Below, piece after piece: positions 11,205 through 22,856 of a stretch of 64,000 nt of DNA; within the stretch, counting starts at the first letter, position 1; the number at the start of each line of letters is the position of its first letter. The notes under the pieces are model-generated. The model was not told the origin of the DNA, made no database searches, and saw nothing but the letters and a program-made list of their open reading frames with translations. Source of the stretch: Triticum aestivum. Taxonomy: Eukaryota; Streptophyta; Magnoliopsida; Poales; Poaceae. Location of the stretch: positions 313,238,900-313,302,899 of the forward strand of contig NC_057813.1 in assembly GCF_018294505.1 (NCBI RefSeq). The letters are read 5' to 3'. The position numbers were made by a program, and so were the translations under genes.

Positions 11205-11396
11205 GATCTTTCCGGCAATCACTACCATGACAAACACTTGGTCTCAAACTGTGATCCTTACAGCGATCACTACCATGACCAACACTTGGTCTCAAACTGT
11301 GATCCTTACGGCGATCACTACCACGAACAACACTTGGTCTCAAACTGTGATCCTTACGGCCATCACTACCACGACCAACACTTGGTCTCAAGCTAT
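11205..11396. repeat. 48-bp tandem repeat in the LARD-like 3' LTR
   Basis: The phrase gtgatccttac recurs at 11251, 11299 and 11347, exactly 48 bases apart, and the flanking text extends this to about four units. A unit contains cactaccatgaccaacactt. Because 48 is a multiple of 3 it creates false open frames on both strands. The same array is in the other LTR. Confidence 0.9.
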
Positions 11397-13546
11397 CCAC
11401 ATATAAATCACCTATTAGTCATTTCGTCATGTGGGTGTTGATCGAACGGTGTGACCTAGTACGAAACCATGCCCATGACTAAGGACGCGGCTATCGATAG
11501 ATTAAACACACACTCTGCAAAGGTAGCACACTTTACCCACACCACAGAACCCATGGCCTCGCACTCCCATTCGGGTGGACCAACAGTGTTCCGACAAAAC
11601 CGGTCTACTGCCATGACACTCTCCCGGCCACTCCGACTCACTCCCCTCTGGGCTAAGTCATGGGTGGCCCTGTGTCTACAAAAGACACAACGACCACCGT
11701 CATGGCCAAAACATAAATGATCCCACACGGGGATCCACGCGCAAAATCCAACTACGGGCACACAAGGTTTATGTCCGCCTACCTGATCAGGGTAGCGCGC
11801 GCCGATAACCTTCCCTCGTTGGAGGCACTGGCGAGAGGCACGACAATAGCATCGCATTAGGGCCGTCCCATACTGGCAAATGTGGTTGCACTGGAAAATC
11901 CCGGTTCAGTGGCACCTGACCAACTTAATGACGGAATTTAACCCCAAAAATATAATTGTACTAATTGATACTCCGATATCAACTATCTGACTATAATCCA
12001 AGTCGTAGCAATATCCAACAAATAATCCAAGTATAAAATCATCATCTCAAAACACTCCAAGGGTAGCACAACACTTCTATCATGATGAATCTGACAACAG
12101 TAATACTACTACACCAATATGCAAGAACAAGCTATCCAACTAAGATCCACATGTAAACATCATGTCCTAAAATAATACTCCAAGCAACAGAACATAAACT
12201 AGCATCATGAAAATCATCATACTAACCACTAACAATCCAAAGGTAGCATGACATCCAAAGTAATTCTCCAAAATATAATAACTGATATCATATTTAAAGC
12301 AATCATAATGTCAACCACTAATACTCCAATGGAAACATGATACTCATCAACTACAAACATAACTCCTAGTAATCCAAACAATAGCATGGCAACAACAAGA
12401 TCAAAAATAATACTCCGGGAAAATGCCATGCACAGAGTCATGTAGCTAAAGCAATATTTTAAACGAGTTAAAATAGATTAAACCATGTCACTGCATTGCA
12501 ATCATGCAAATGGAGGGTGTGTCTTTCCTGGAGTGGAAGAAATCACCGGAAGAAAGTGCAAGACGCTCGCGGAAAGAATCGCTGGAGATTGTTCTCTCTC
12601 GGAGGGTGCTGAATAAGGGAAGGGGCAAAATGGTCATTTTCAGAATGCTAACACATGGTGGAAGTCTGAGCAACAAAACGGGCTCGATGAAACGAAGAAG
12701 TAGGCATTGGAATCACCTCATTTGGAGTTACGGATAAAAAGTTATGAGGTGTTTTCTGCCAGGGACCTATCTGCAAGAAAAATATTTTCAAACAGGGGCC
12801 TGGACAGAAAAACTGAAAGCGTATTCTGGGAACTACGCTTCCGCTTATCCACGTCAATGTCAGCAGGGTCAATGACTGAGGGGCTGACCAGCAGGGCCCG
12901 TGGGGCCCATCAGCCAGCTCGAGGAGGGGCCGGCCGTCGTCGTCTTCCTCCTCGCTGCTCCCCCGCGCAGGACAGAAGAGGCAGGGGAGGGGCCGAGCTG
13001 CCGGCGATGTGGCGGCCGGCTCAGGCCACCTCCGGCCGAGCGGCAACCACCGGCGGCTGCGGCCTGGCCTCCGGAGGCTAGCAGGCATCGAGGAGGTCCG
13101 AGGTCACGGCGGCGCGCAGCGACAGGAGGAGACAGGGGCGGATGGGCGGCGATGGCGCAGGCTGATCCGGTAGGCTCCGGCTGATCTAAGGACATCGGCC
13201 AGACCAGAGAACCACGCCGTGTCCAGTGAGAGGAAGAACCGGCGCCAGGGAGGAGCAGAACGGAGGGGAGGCCGCGGCGATGGAAGAGTAAAGAGAGCTC
13301 CGGGCGGTGGGGGCTCTCGGTGATGCGGGCTACTCCGGCAAGGGGCAAGGGGTGGGGCGGCTATGTGGAACGAGGGGAAGCTAGTGGAGGGCTTGGGAGG
13401 AGGAGAGGGGGCCTGCGGTGGCCGGAACGGAGATGAACCCGGTGGTGGCCGCGGTGCCCGAAGAAGAAAACGACGAGATTGGGCGACTCCGGTGGTCGAG
13501 GAGGCTTGGGGAGAGGCTGGTGAGGTGCGGAGGGGTTCGGGGGTCC

Positions 13547-13555
13547 TTATATAAG
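13547..13555 (-). promoter_or_regulatory. TATA-like box in the LARD-like 3' LTR
   Basis: The minus strand reads cttatataagg shortly after a GC-rich stretch; the 5' LTR has cctatataagg in the same place (21327-21334). It is the likely start region for element transcription. Confidence 0.55.
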
Positions 13556-15120
13556 CGCGGGGAAGAGCTGTAGAGCTCACAAGCGAGCTCCCGACCGAGC
13601 TTTAATGGCGGGCAGAGGCTGGACGCGGCACGGGCATGGCGCTAGTGGCGCATTTAAGGCGAATGACGACGAAGCAGCAACGCAGGGCGATGCAGTCGAT
13701 CACGGGCGAGCTGAGGACATGAATGGAGGTCGAGACGAGGAGGGAGTAGACGAGCAGAGTGGAGGGAAGAAGCCAGAGCACGCGATTTGCATGACATCAG
13801 CGTGATCACCACCGGCAATGGAACAAATGGCTGGTATTGGCGTGGACGACCATGTCTAGTGGAATGACCCTAGTGACCTTAGTTTAAATTAGGAAACAAA
13901 TCATTCCAAGGGCAAAGAAGTGATTTGCACTTAGATCCATGGTAAATCAGTAAGAAGGTGTTAGTAACTTGTTCTGGTGACACCAGCTTGGTAATGTGGT
14001 AAAAAGTTTGTCTGGGAGGTTTAGCTATGGAGGGACTATGATCCTGGGGGTTTTGAGGGGAAATGGACCAAGTTTTACTGCAGTTGCGTCACAACTAACC
14101 AAAATGGTCCAGAGACTTGAGCATGATGATGCACTCACATGGAGTATCAACTTGAGCTCAAATTGGGCAAGGCTTGATTATTTGGACATATGAAGATGCT
14201 GTAAAAAGCTCATGCCAAATGGACAAGCCAAAATGGCACTTGCTTCACAAACATCATTTCTGTCTAGAAGTGTGGAATAATTTTGTTTACCAAATGGATC
14301 AATGAAATGATGCCAAATTGGGTCGAGAGATGTTTTATGGGTATAAGAATAATCTGGTAATTTATCAGGATTTTTGAAGTAGTATAAAATACACTTGCTT
14401 CACAACCTGAAAATATTGCCAGAATCAAAGATTTGCTCCTGTGCTTGCATAGATGATGGGATGGGGATGAAAATGGGTGGAGTGGTTTAGTACGAGCACC
14501 TTAAGGAGTGTGCAAAAGTTCAACTCATTTGGGTACTCCTAGCTAGTACTTCCTTCACAAAGCCTTCTGTCTGGCAGAAACTTTGAAAATTCACTAAGGA
14601 AGATTGGCTAAGCAAATAAAGTTGAACTTGTGCATGGGGCAATTATTTGGACATATAATCATGCCCAAAAAGGTTCGGAGCCACTAGGAAAAATTTAAGT
14701 GACACTTCCTTCACAAAGTGCCATTCAAGGCAGAATAGAAGAATAATTATTGGGGAATTATTTTTGAACTGGCCAAGGAAATGTTTGGTCATATTTGAGC
14801 TATATATGACCCAAAGGAATTATGAGAATTATATGGGGATTTTTGGATGGACATAAATATAGGCTGCTTCACAACCTAGGGCAGATAGGGTTATTCCTTT
14901 AATGAAAAAGGAATTTTCCCTAGAAAAAGAGTTTAGGGTTTGGTCAAGGAGTGAAGTGACATGATCTTTGGCATGGTTTTGAGAATGATGAGCCACTTGC
15001 GAGGAGGAATGAGGATAATTTCCAGGTGACAAGGCCACAGAACCACTCCAAAAAGAAAAACAAAGCAAAAACCAAATAAATCAAAAGAAAAAGAAAAGGG
15101 CCAAAATCCAGGCTGTTACA

Positions 15121-15150
15121 ACTCTTACCCCCTTAAAGAAATCTCGTCCT
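15121..15150 (-). other. Polypurine tract and pol-terminus relic of the LARD-like element
   Basis: On the minus strand the text next to the LTR is tttaagggggtaagagt. Just upstream it can be read as LEDEISLRG and a stop, which is the end of many chromovirus-type Gypsy polyproteins. This suggests the LARD-like element was derived from, or shares its 3' end with, an autonomous Gypsy. Confidence 0.7.
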
Positions 15151-18100
15151 CGAGATTCGATTGCTCAGGGAACAAGTATGACTTGAGGACACCGTTTCCA
15201 ACTCGGGTATCCTTTTTCCTTTATTTATTGTTCCCCCAATAGTTTCAGATGATCAACTTACCTTGCTCTGGGGTGGTCTTGCTTCACCTTTCCCAAAATT
15301 CTGACGGGTTTTTGCTCACATACCAAATCCTTTTACTGCCATGAATTTTCTCATATCTGCGGTGATTTCCAATGGACCTGACCATAGATTTTTCTTTGGT
15401 CATGAAACCTTTTTACTTCTGTCATGGGGTTGCTTCAAATAAATGCAGGCCTTCTGGTCTCAATAAATGCTGAGAATTATCATGGCCATCTCCTGATGGA
15501 ATCTGACTGCTCACAGGTGGCACTGATTTATCTGGATTTATTTCCTTGGCTCGAGCATGAGAAAGATTTGACTGCCTTCTGTCGGGAACGATATAATGGT
15601 GTATGGAGTTATAGTTGTGTCATACCTCAGTTATTTCCCTCTTGAGACTGGCCCGAGAGGGGGCTGACGGACAAATGTTTTTCCTGATAGACTGACCATG
15701 TATTTGATTTCCTCGGTGAGTATACCGGGTCTGAGCTGATTGTTCGGCTTTTGATTTTTCTCATGTGGTCGATATACCCATCTGTGGTAACAGGCTGTGA
15801 TATGCTTTCATGTTGCCGCTGAAGTCAAGCTGTGGGGCTTGCAAAGAAATCTTGGTTATGACTGAACAGACTTGGATATTCCACACTAACCATGTCACGC
15901 GGGTCAGCGGGATATGAAAAGTCCTTGTAAATAGAGTAGGCCACTGATGGTATGCCGTTGTGGATCCATATGGAATTATGGCCTCCAACTGATTTGGGTA
16001 TCTGGACCCTGATGGTCGTGCAACAATCATCATACCTTTGTTGTCGGTCTCACCTGTTAACGGTCATGATTTTCTTTGTTAGGATACCTTACTGAAATAA
16101 CTTGCCCACACCTGTCCTTGATTCTTCGTATGACCATGGATGTGATTAGTGCAATATTTTGGACATTAGTCCTACTGCTTGATTTTCTGACCTGTGTCTG
16201 CACACATTGAAATATACTCGGGGTTTGTAGCTGCATGGAGCTCATTGCTGAGGCCAATCATACAAGAAGGTGACAAGATTTTATGATATCACCTTGTTAG
16301 TTGTGGGAATAATGACCTTGATGACCATTGGCAAGACTGTGGATTCTGTGATGTCATCTCCAAATATTATCGCTCATTGCATCACATGAGATGTATCTCT
16401 GCTTATTTTCCTTTGGCTGACTGGGGAGGTTGTTGAATCCTTAATTTTATTAGGTATATCTGTTGGATCACGGTCGCATCTCGTATGAGTGACTGATATG
16501 ACTGGGGATGCATGCTCACCATATATAAGAATGACATGCCACCAATCACTCGATCCTTGCGGTAGGCATATGTTTTGACTGAATTTCACCTCTAAAAAAA
16601 TTATTGCAAGTCTGGTTCTTGAGCACTACTGCCATATATTGGCAACTCTTCATAAAGCCTCTGAGGATGGTGCAATATTGTGGTATTTATGTGGACTGAG
16701 TGGCTTACGAGAGAAACCATCCGATTAGCTTGCTGAGGAAGACTTGTTAACTTCTGCTCAAATATTTTGTCTGGGTATCGTGCAGAAGAAGGCTCTATAG
16801 CTTACACACGAAGCTTGGTCTGATTATTATGCTGGAGAAGCCTGAGTCCCGTACTTGAGAAGCTTCTCATCGGGTTTGCTTGTTAAGAAAATTTCATTTC
16901 CGTCTATCTGAAGCCTTTACTGAGGTATCTTGTTGTGGAAGACTGGGCATCGTGGGCCGGAAATTGTTCACATATCATGCTGAGGAAAAATTGAGGAGCC
17001 TTGCCTCCTAAATCCCTTCCAATAGCATGTGGAATAATACTGGGTTTCTTATATCGAAAACTTCATACTGTCATGCAGACTGAAATCCATACACATGCCC
17101 ATAATATTCTGAGGCTGATTATTTGCATGAGAAAAATGGTTCGACTATCTTCCTTGAGCATGTCACATTCTGAATTTATTTCGGATGATAACATATTTCA
17201 AGAATCATGCATTGCTGCGCCAAAATTTTGTATATGATCCATACTTCTGTGTGAAGATACACCGTTGATCTTGTACCTGACTTGTCTTTCTGCTGACTGG
17301 ATCATAACTGCTATGAGGATTTTGCACTGATGTAGAATCGATGCTGATAATCAATTCAATACATCATTGGTATTCTGAGCGGATTTTAATCCCATAATGC
17401 AGTTGACTGGGTAGCCAATAATGTCTAGCTGAGCTTGTTTCAAATATTTCAAATCCATAGTGCTTCTTTGAGTCCGGTGTCGGTTGATGAGCAACTCTTT
17501 ATAGGGGGGAAATAATGTAACACCGGGGCCCAAAAAGAAAAAAAACCCAAACAAAAACTCAACTAAACAAAAGCACACAACAACAATCAATTCACACACA
17601 ATCAATGTCACATATTACTGCTAGCCACACAATAGGCATGCCTACTTAAGCACACAAATCTCGCGGGATCTCCGATTGTACGATCTAGCATGTTGTGACG
17701 GTGTGCATGAGGACGAATAAATGTGTGGAAGAATTGGTGTAAACAGCGCTACACCAAGTGCTAGCTTAGCCAGGTGTCAACCTGAACTAGCTCAGAGGCG
17801 AGGACGTACTCGGTAATCATGTAGTGGGACACGAAGGTCGCAACCACATTATTGTCAAGCAGACGGAAAAAGATCCGTACTCGTCCAAGAAATAGGATAG
17901 CAGAGAAAAACTGAGGCTGCTGACATTGCCCTTTCTTGATAACTGAGATCATTAAGGGTTGCCAACACGACAAAATAAAGAACGATTCGGGATAGAAGCA
18001 TGTCCATCACCGAAACGATAGGCGGGACTGAAAGAGAGACATCGGCGTGATACTTGAGCACCATTTTTGCAAAAAAGTGTCAAGATCACTTGGCATCACT

Positions 18101-18358
18101 CTGCTGGGAAAGCAATGACACCAAGCACCAAAAGAAAAAAGGAACTCGAGAAATGCAAAGGTTGAGCTGTAGTGGATCCGAACCGATGCCGGCTACACTC
18201 ACCAGATAAACTGTTATTAACAAATAATAATTCTATATGCATGCTATGCAACAAACAAATGCAGCAACCAAATGCAATCATCAAGCCAGACTCTATACTA
18301 CCGATTTCTACTGGTTTCTACCGCTCGCGCTAACTAGGACAACCTACAGCCAGACCTG

Positions 18359-18370
18359 CTCTGATACCAA
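18359..18370 (-). other. Primer-binding site of the LARD-like element
   Basis: The plus strand reads gctctgatacca, the reverse complement of TGGTATCAGAGC, three bases from the 5' LTR end. It would pair with initiator tRNA-Met. Confidence 0.85.
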
Positions 18371-18373
18371 GCC

Positions 18374-21300
18374 TGTGGCACCCTGGCTCAAAGAAACCAG
18401 AACGCCCCGTATTCCAGCCCAGAGATCGAGGAGAAGTCTCTGGAATACGACACTGCTTGACATAGAACAAATCAGCTCTTATTACAAGAATAAATACAAA
18501 GGGCTGATGTTGCAATGTTTCACATCAGCACGGCCACACTACGCCTGTGATACTACACTTGCTCTATGCTAGCAATAGAACAACTTGAAGCAGCGGAACA
18601 ACGACGAAGGTACTGAAATCAACTCCGCAGGGACTCTGGCTGGGACACGATCTAGCTCGCACGAATAGAAACCATGACAAGTAATCAAGCAATCACGACA
18701 TCACCTGCAATCTGGCATGACACGCCAGGTTAGTACATTGAATGTACTTGGAAGCTCACAACAACCAAAAGCATCAAGGCAAGACAACAGCATAACATTA
18801 AGCAGGTTAATTAAATTAACAGCTACCCTAATATAGTAGCAACTACTAAGCATGATATGAAGCTACTACAATGCTAAGAAATCACCATCTCAGATCTCCA
18901 TAACCATATCTCTCTTGGATAACCGGTCAACCAATATACCATCTCGATCACCTCGTGATGAAAACCAAACGGTGATCTTTCCGGCTATCACTACCATGAC
19001 CAACACTTGGTCTCAAACTGTGATCCTTACGGCGGTCACTACCATGACCAACACTTGGTCTCAAACTGTGATCCTTACGGCGATCAGTACCACGACCAAC
19101 ACTTAGTCTCGAACTGTGATCCTTACGGCGATCACTACCACGACCAACACTTGGTCTCAAACTATCCACATATGAATCACCTATTAGTCATTTCATCATG
19201 TGAGTGTTGATCGAATGATGTGCTCTAGTACGAACCCATGCCCATGACCGAGGACATGGCCATCAATAGATTAAACACACACTCTGCAGAGGTAGCACAC
19301 TTTACCCACACCACAAAACCCATGGCCTCGCACTCCCATTCGGGTGGACCAACGGCGTTCCGACAAAACCGATCTACTGCCATGACACTCTCCTGGCCAC
19401 TCCGACTCACTCCCCTCTGGGCTAAGTCATGGGTGGCCCCGTGTCTACCAAAGACACAACGACCACCATCGTGGCCAAAACATAAACAATCCTACATGGG
19501 GACCCACGCGCAAAATCCAACTACGGGCACACAAAGCTTATGTCCGCCTACCTGATCAGGGTAGCATGCGCCCATAACCTTCCCTCGTTGGAGGCACTGG
19601 CGAGAGGCACGACAATAACATCGCATTAGGGCCGTCCCATACCGGCAAATGTGGTTGCACTAGAAAAGCCCGGTTCGGCGGCACTTGACCAACTTAATGA
19701 CGGAATTTAACCCTAAAAATATAATTGTACTAACTGATACTCCGATATCAACTATCAGACTATAATCCAAGTCATAGCAATATCCAACAAATAATCCAAG
19801 TATAATATCATCATCTCAAAATACTCCAAGGGTAGCACAACACTACTATCATGATGAATCTGACAATAGTAATACTACTACTCCAATATGCAAGAACAAG
19901 CTATCCAACTAAGATACACATGTAAACATCATCTCCGACAATAATACTGCAAGCAACAGAACATCAACTAGCATCATGAAAATCATCATACTAACAACTA
20001 ATAATCCAAAGGCAGCATGACATCCAAAGTAATTCTCCAAAATATAATAACAGATATCATCTTGAAAACAATCATAATGTCAACCACTAATACTCCAATG
20101 GTAACATGATACTTATCAACTACAAACATAACTCCTAGTAATCCAAACCATAGCATGGCAACAACAAGATCAAAAATAATACTCCGAGAAAATGCCATGC
20201 ACAGAGTCATGTTGCTAAAGAAATATTTTAAACAAGTTAAAATAGATTAAACCATGTCAGTGCGTTGCAATCATGCAAATGAAGGGTGTGTCTTGCCTGG
20301 GGTGGAAGAAATCACCGGAAGAAAGTGCAAGAAGCTCGCGGAAAGAATCGCCGGAAATCGTTCTCCCTCGGAGGGGGCTGATTAAGGGCAGGGAAAAATG
20401 GTCATTTTAAGAATTTTAACATATGGTGGAAGTGTCACGAGCAGAACGGTCTCGACGAAACGAAGAAGTAGGCTTTGGAATCACCTCATTTGGAGTTACA
20501 GATAAAAAGTTATGAGGTGTTTTCTGCCAGGGACCTATCTGCAAGAAAAATAATTTCAAATAGGGGCCTGGATAGAAAAACTAAAAGCGTATTCTGGGAA
20601 CTACGCTTCAACTTAGCCACGTCAGCGTCAGCAGGGTCAACGGTTGAGGGGCTGACTAGTGGGGCCCGCAGGCCCATCAGCCAGCTAGAGGGGGGGCGGC
20701 CGTCATCGTCTTCCTCCTCGCTGCTCCTCCGCGCAGGACAGAAGAGGCTGGGGAGGGGCCAAGCTACCGGCGACGTGGCGGTCGGCTCAGGCCACCTCCT
20801 CCCGAGCGACAACCACCAGCGGCTGCGGCCTGGCCTCCCACATCCATCCTGGAGGCTAGCAGGCATCCGAGAGGTCTGAGGTCGCGGTGGCGCGCGGCGA
20901 CAGGAGGAGACAGGGGCAGATGGGCGGCGATGGCGCAGGCTGATCCGGCGGGCTCCGGCTGATCTAAGGACACCGGTGGGACCAGAGAACGACGTCGTGT
21001 CCAGTGAGAGGAAGAACCGGCGCCGGGGAGGAGCAGAACGGAGGGGAGGCCGCGGCGATGGAAGACTACAGAGAGCTTCGGGCAGCGGGGGCTCTCGGTG
21101 ATGCGGGCTACTCCGGCAAGGGGCAAGGGGGTGGGGCGGCTGAGTGGAACAAGGGGAAGCTAGTGGAGGGCTTGGGAGGAGGAGAGGGGGCCTGCGGTGG
21201 CCGGAATGGTGATGAACTCCGGTGGTGGCCGCGGTGGCCGAAGAAGAAAACGACAAGATTGGGCGACTTTGATGGTCGAGGAGGCTTGGGGAGAGGCTGG

Positions 21301-22856
21301 TGAGGTGCGGAGGGGTTCGGGGGTCCTTATATAGGCGCGGGGGAGAGCTCTAGAGCTCACGAGCGAGCTCCCGACCGAGCTTTCCTGGCGGGCAGAGGCT
21401 GGACGTAGCATGGGCATGGCGCTAGCGGCGCATTTAAGGCGAACGACGATGAAGCAGCAACGTAGGGCAATGCAGTCGATCACGGGCGAGCTCCAGGACA
21501 TGAATGGAGGTCGAGACGAGGAAGGAGGAGACGAGCACGGTGGCGGGAAGAAGCCAGAGCACGCGATTGGCATGACATCAGCGTGATCACCACCGGCACT
21601 GGAAAAAATGGCTGGTTTTGGTGTGGACGACCATGTCTAGTGGAATGACCCTAGTGACCTTAGTATAAATGAGGAAACAAATCGTTCCAGGGGCAAAGAA
21701 GTGATTTGCACTTAGCTCCAAAGTAAATCAGTAAGAAGTTGTTTGTAACTTGCTACGGTGACACCAACTTGGTAACGTGGTAAAAAGTTTGTCTCGGAGG
21801 TTTAGCTATGGAGGGACTATGATCCTGGGGGTTTTGAGGGGAAATGGACCAAGTTTTACCGCAGTTGCTTCACAACTAACCAAAATGGTCCAGACACTTG
21901 AGCATGATGATGCACTCACATGGAGTATCAACTTGAGCTCAAATTGGGCAAGGCTTGATTATTTGGACATACGAAGATGATGTAAAAAGCTCATGCCAAA
22001 TGGAGAAGCCAAAATGGCACTTGCTTCACAAACATCATTTCTGTCCAGAAACTTGGAATAATTTTGGTGATAAAATGGATCAATGAAATGATGCAAAGTT
22101 AGGTAGAGAGATGTTTTATGGGTATACGAATGATCTGGTAATTTATTAGGATTTTTGAAGCAGTATAAAATACACTTGCTTCACAACTTGAAAATATTGC
22201 CAGAATCAAATATTTGCTCCTGTGCTCGCATAGATGATGGGATGGGGCTGCAAATGAATGGAGGAGTTTAATATGAGCACATTAAAGAGTGTGCAAAAGT
22301 TCAACTCGTTTAGGTACTCCTAGCTACTACTTCCTTCACAAACCCTTCTGTTTGACAGAAACTTTGAAAATTCACTAAGGAAGATTGGCTAGGCAAATAA
22401 AGTTGAACTTGTGCATGGGGCAATTATTTGGACATATAATCATGCCCAAAAAGGTTGGGAGCCACTAGGAAAAATATAAGTGACACTTCCTTCACAAAGT
22501 GCCATTCAGGGAAGAATAGAAGAATAATTATTGGGGAATTATTTTTGAACTGGCCAAGGAAATGTTTGAGCATATTTGAGCTATATATGACCCAAAGGAA
22601 TTGTGAGAATTATATGGGGATTTTTGGATGGACAAAAATATAGGTTGCTTCACAACCTAGGGCAGATAGGGTTATTCCTTTAATGAAAAAGGAATTTTCC
22701 CTAGAAAAAGTGACATGATCTTTGGCAAGGTTTTGAGAATGATGAGCCACTTGGGAGGAGGAATGAGGATAATTTCACAGGTGACAAGGCCACAGAACCA
22801 CTCCAAAAAGAAAAACAGAGCAAAAACCAAATAAATCAAAAGAAAAAGGAAAGGGC
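18374..22856 (-). repeat. LARD-like 5' LTR, lacking its last 20 bases
   Basis: It aligns with the other LTR along its whole length apart from small indels (for example 27 bases missing near 22710 and 13 extra near 20838). At 22856 it stops inside gggc, about 20 bases short of the expected ctgttaca end, and joins a CACTA transposase. The loss of the terminus means the right junction is not a simple insertion end. Confidence 0.88.
18975..19165. repeat. 48-bp tandem repeat in the LARD-like 5' LTR
   Basis: It has the same unit and about the same copy number as in the 3' LTR (four units with tgatccttacggcgatca). The arrays have stayed the same length since insertion. Confidence 0.88.

Larger units (their letters stand above)
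10612..15120 (-). repeat. LARD-like 3' LTR (4,509 bp)
   Basis: It runs from tgtggcacccc to ctgttaca on the plus strand, which is TG...CA. It holds a 48-bp tandem repeat near 11205-11396, a GC-rich part (12880-13560) and a TATA-like box at 13547-13555. Its many open frames in the GC-rich part have no protein features and are not called. Confidence 0.9.
15121..18373 (-). other. Non-coding interior of the LARD-like element
   Basis: No conserved protein domain is visible on either strand in 3,253 bases; the longest open frames are under 100 codons and look random. Near 17487-17530 the plus strand carries a separate Gypsy-like 3' end: DEQLFIGGK-stop, a G tract (ataggggggaaa) and then TGTAACACCGGGG. 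The interior is therefore a mosaic with two element ends in opposite directions. Confidence 0.7.
10612..22856 (-). mobile_element. LARD-like non-autonomous LTR retrotransposon (4.5 kb LTRs, no coding)
   Basis: Two long direct repeats (10612-15120 and 18374-22856) flank a 3.25 kb interior. The interior starts (minus strand) with a tRNA-Met type PBS next to the right LTR and ends with a G-rich tract next to the left LTR, so the element is minus-strand. No gag or pol domain can be read in the interior. LTRs of about 4.5 kb with a non-coding interior of about 3 kb match the published description of LARDs in Triticeae. Twelve differences in the first 185 aligned LTR bases show a moderately old insertion. 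It sits inside Gypsy A (left flank atggg). Confidence 0.85.

Noticed and set aside
11187..11441. Repetitive frames with 16-residue periods
   Set aside because: They come from the 48-bp tandem repeat, which is a multiple of three; the same frames appear at 18915-19210.
12648..13805. Several long Pro/Arg/Ser-rich frames on both strands in GC-rich sequence
   Set aside because: They lie inside the LARD-like LTR, recur in the other LTR (20475-21573) with different lengths and frames, and show no domain. GC-rich DNA has few stop codons.
18359..18370. tRNA-like match (tggtatcagagc)
   Set aside because: It is a retrotransposon primer-binding site of 12 bases, not a tRNA gene; the same holds at 7396 and 57580.
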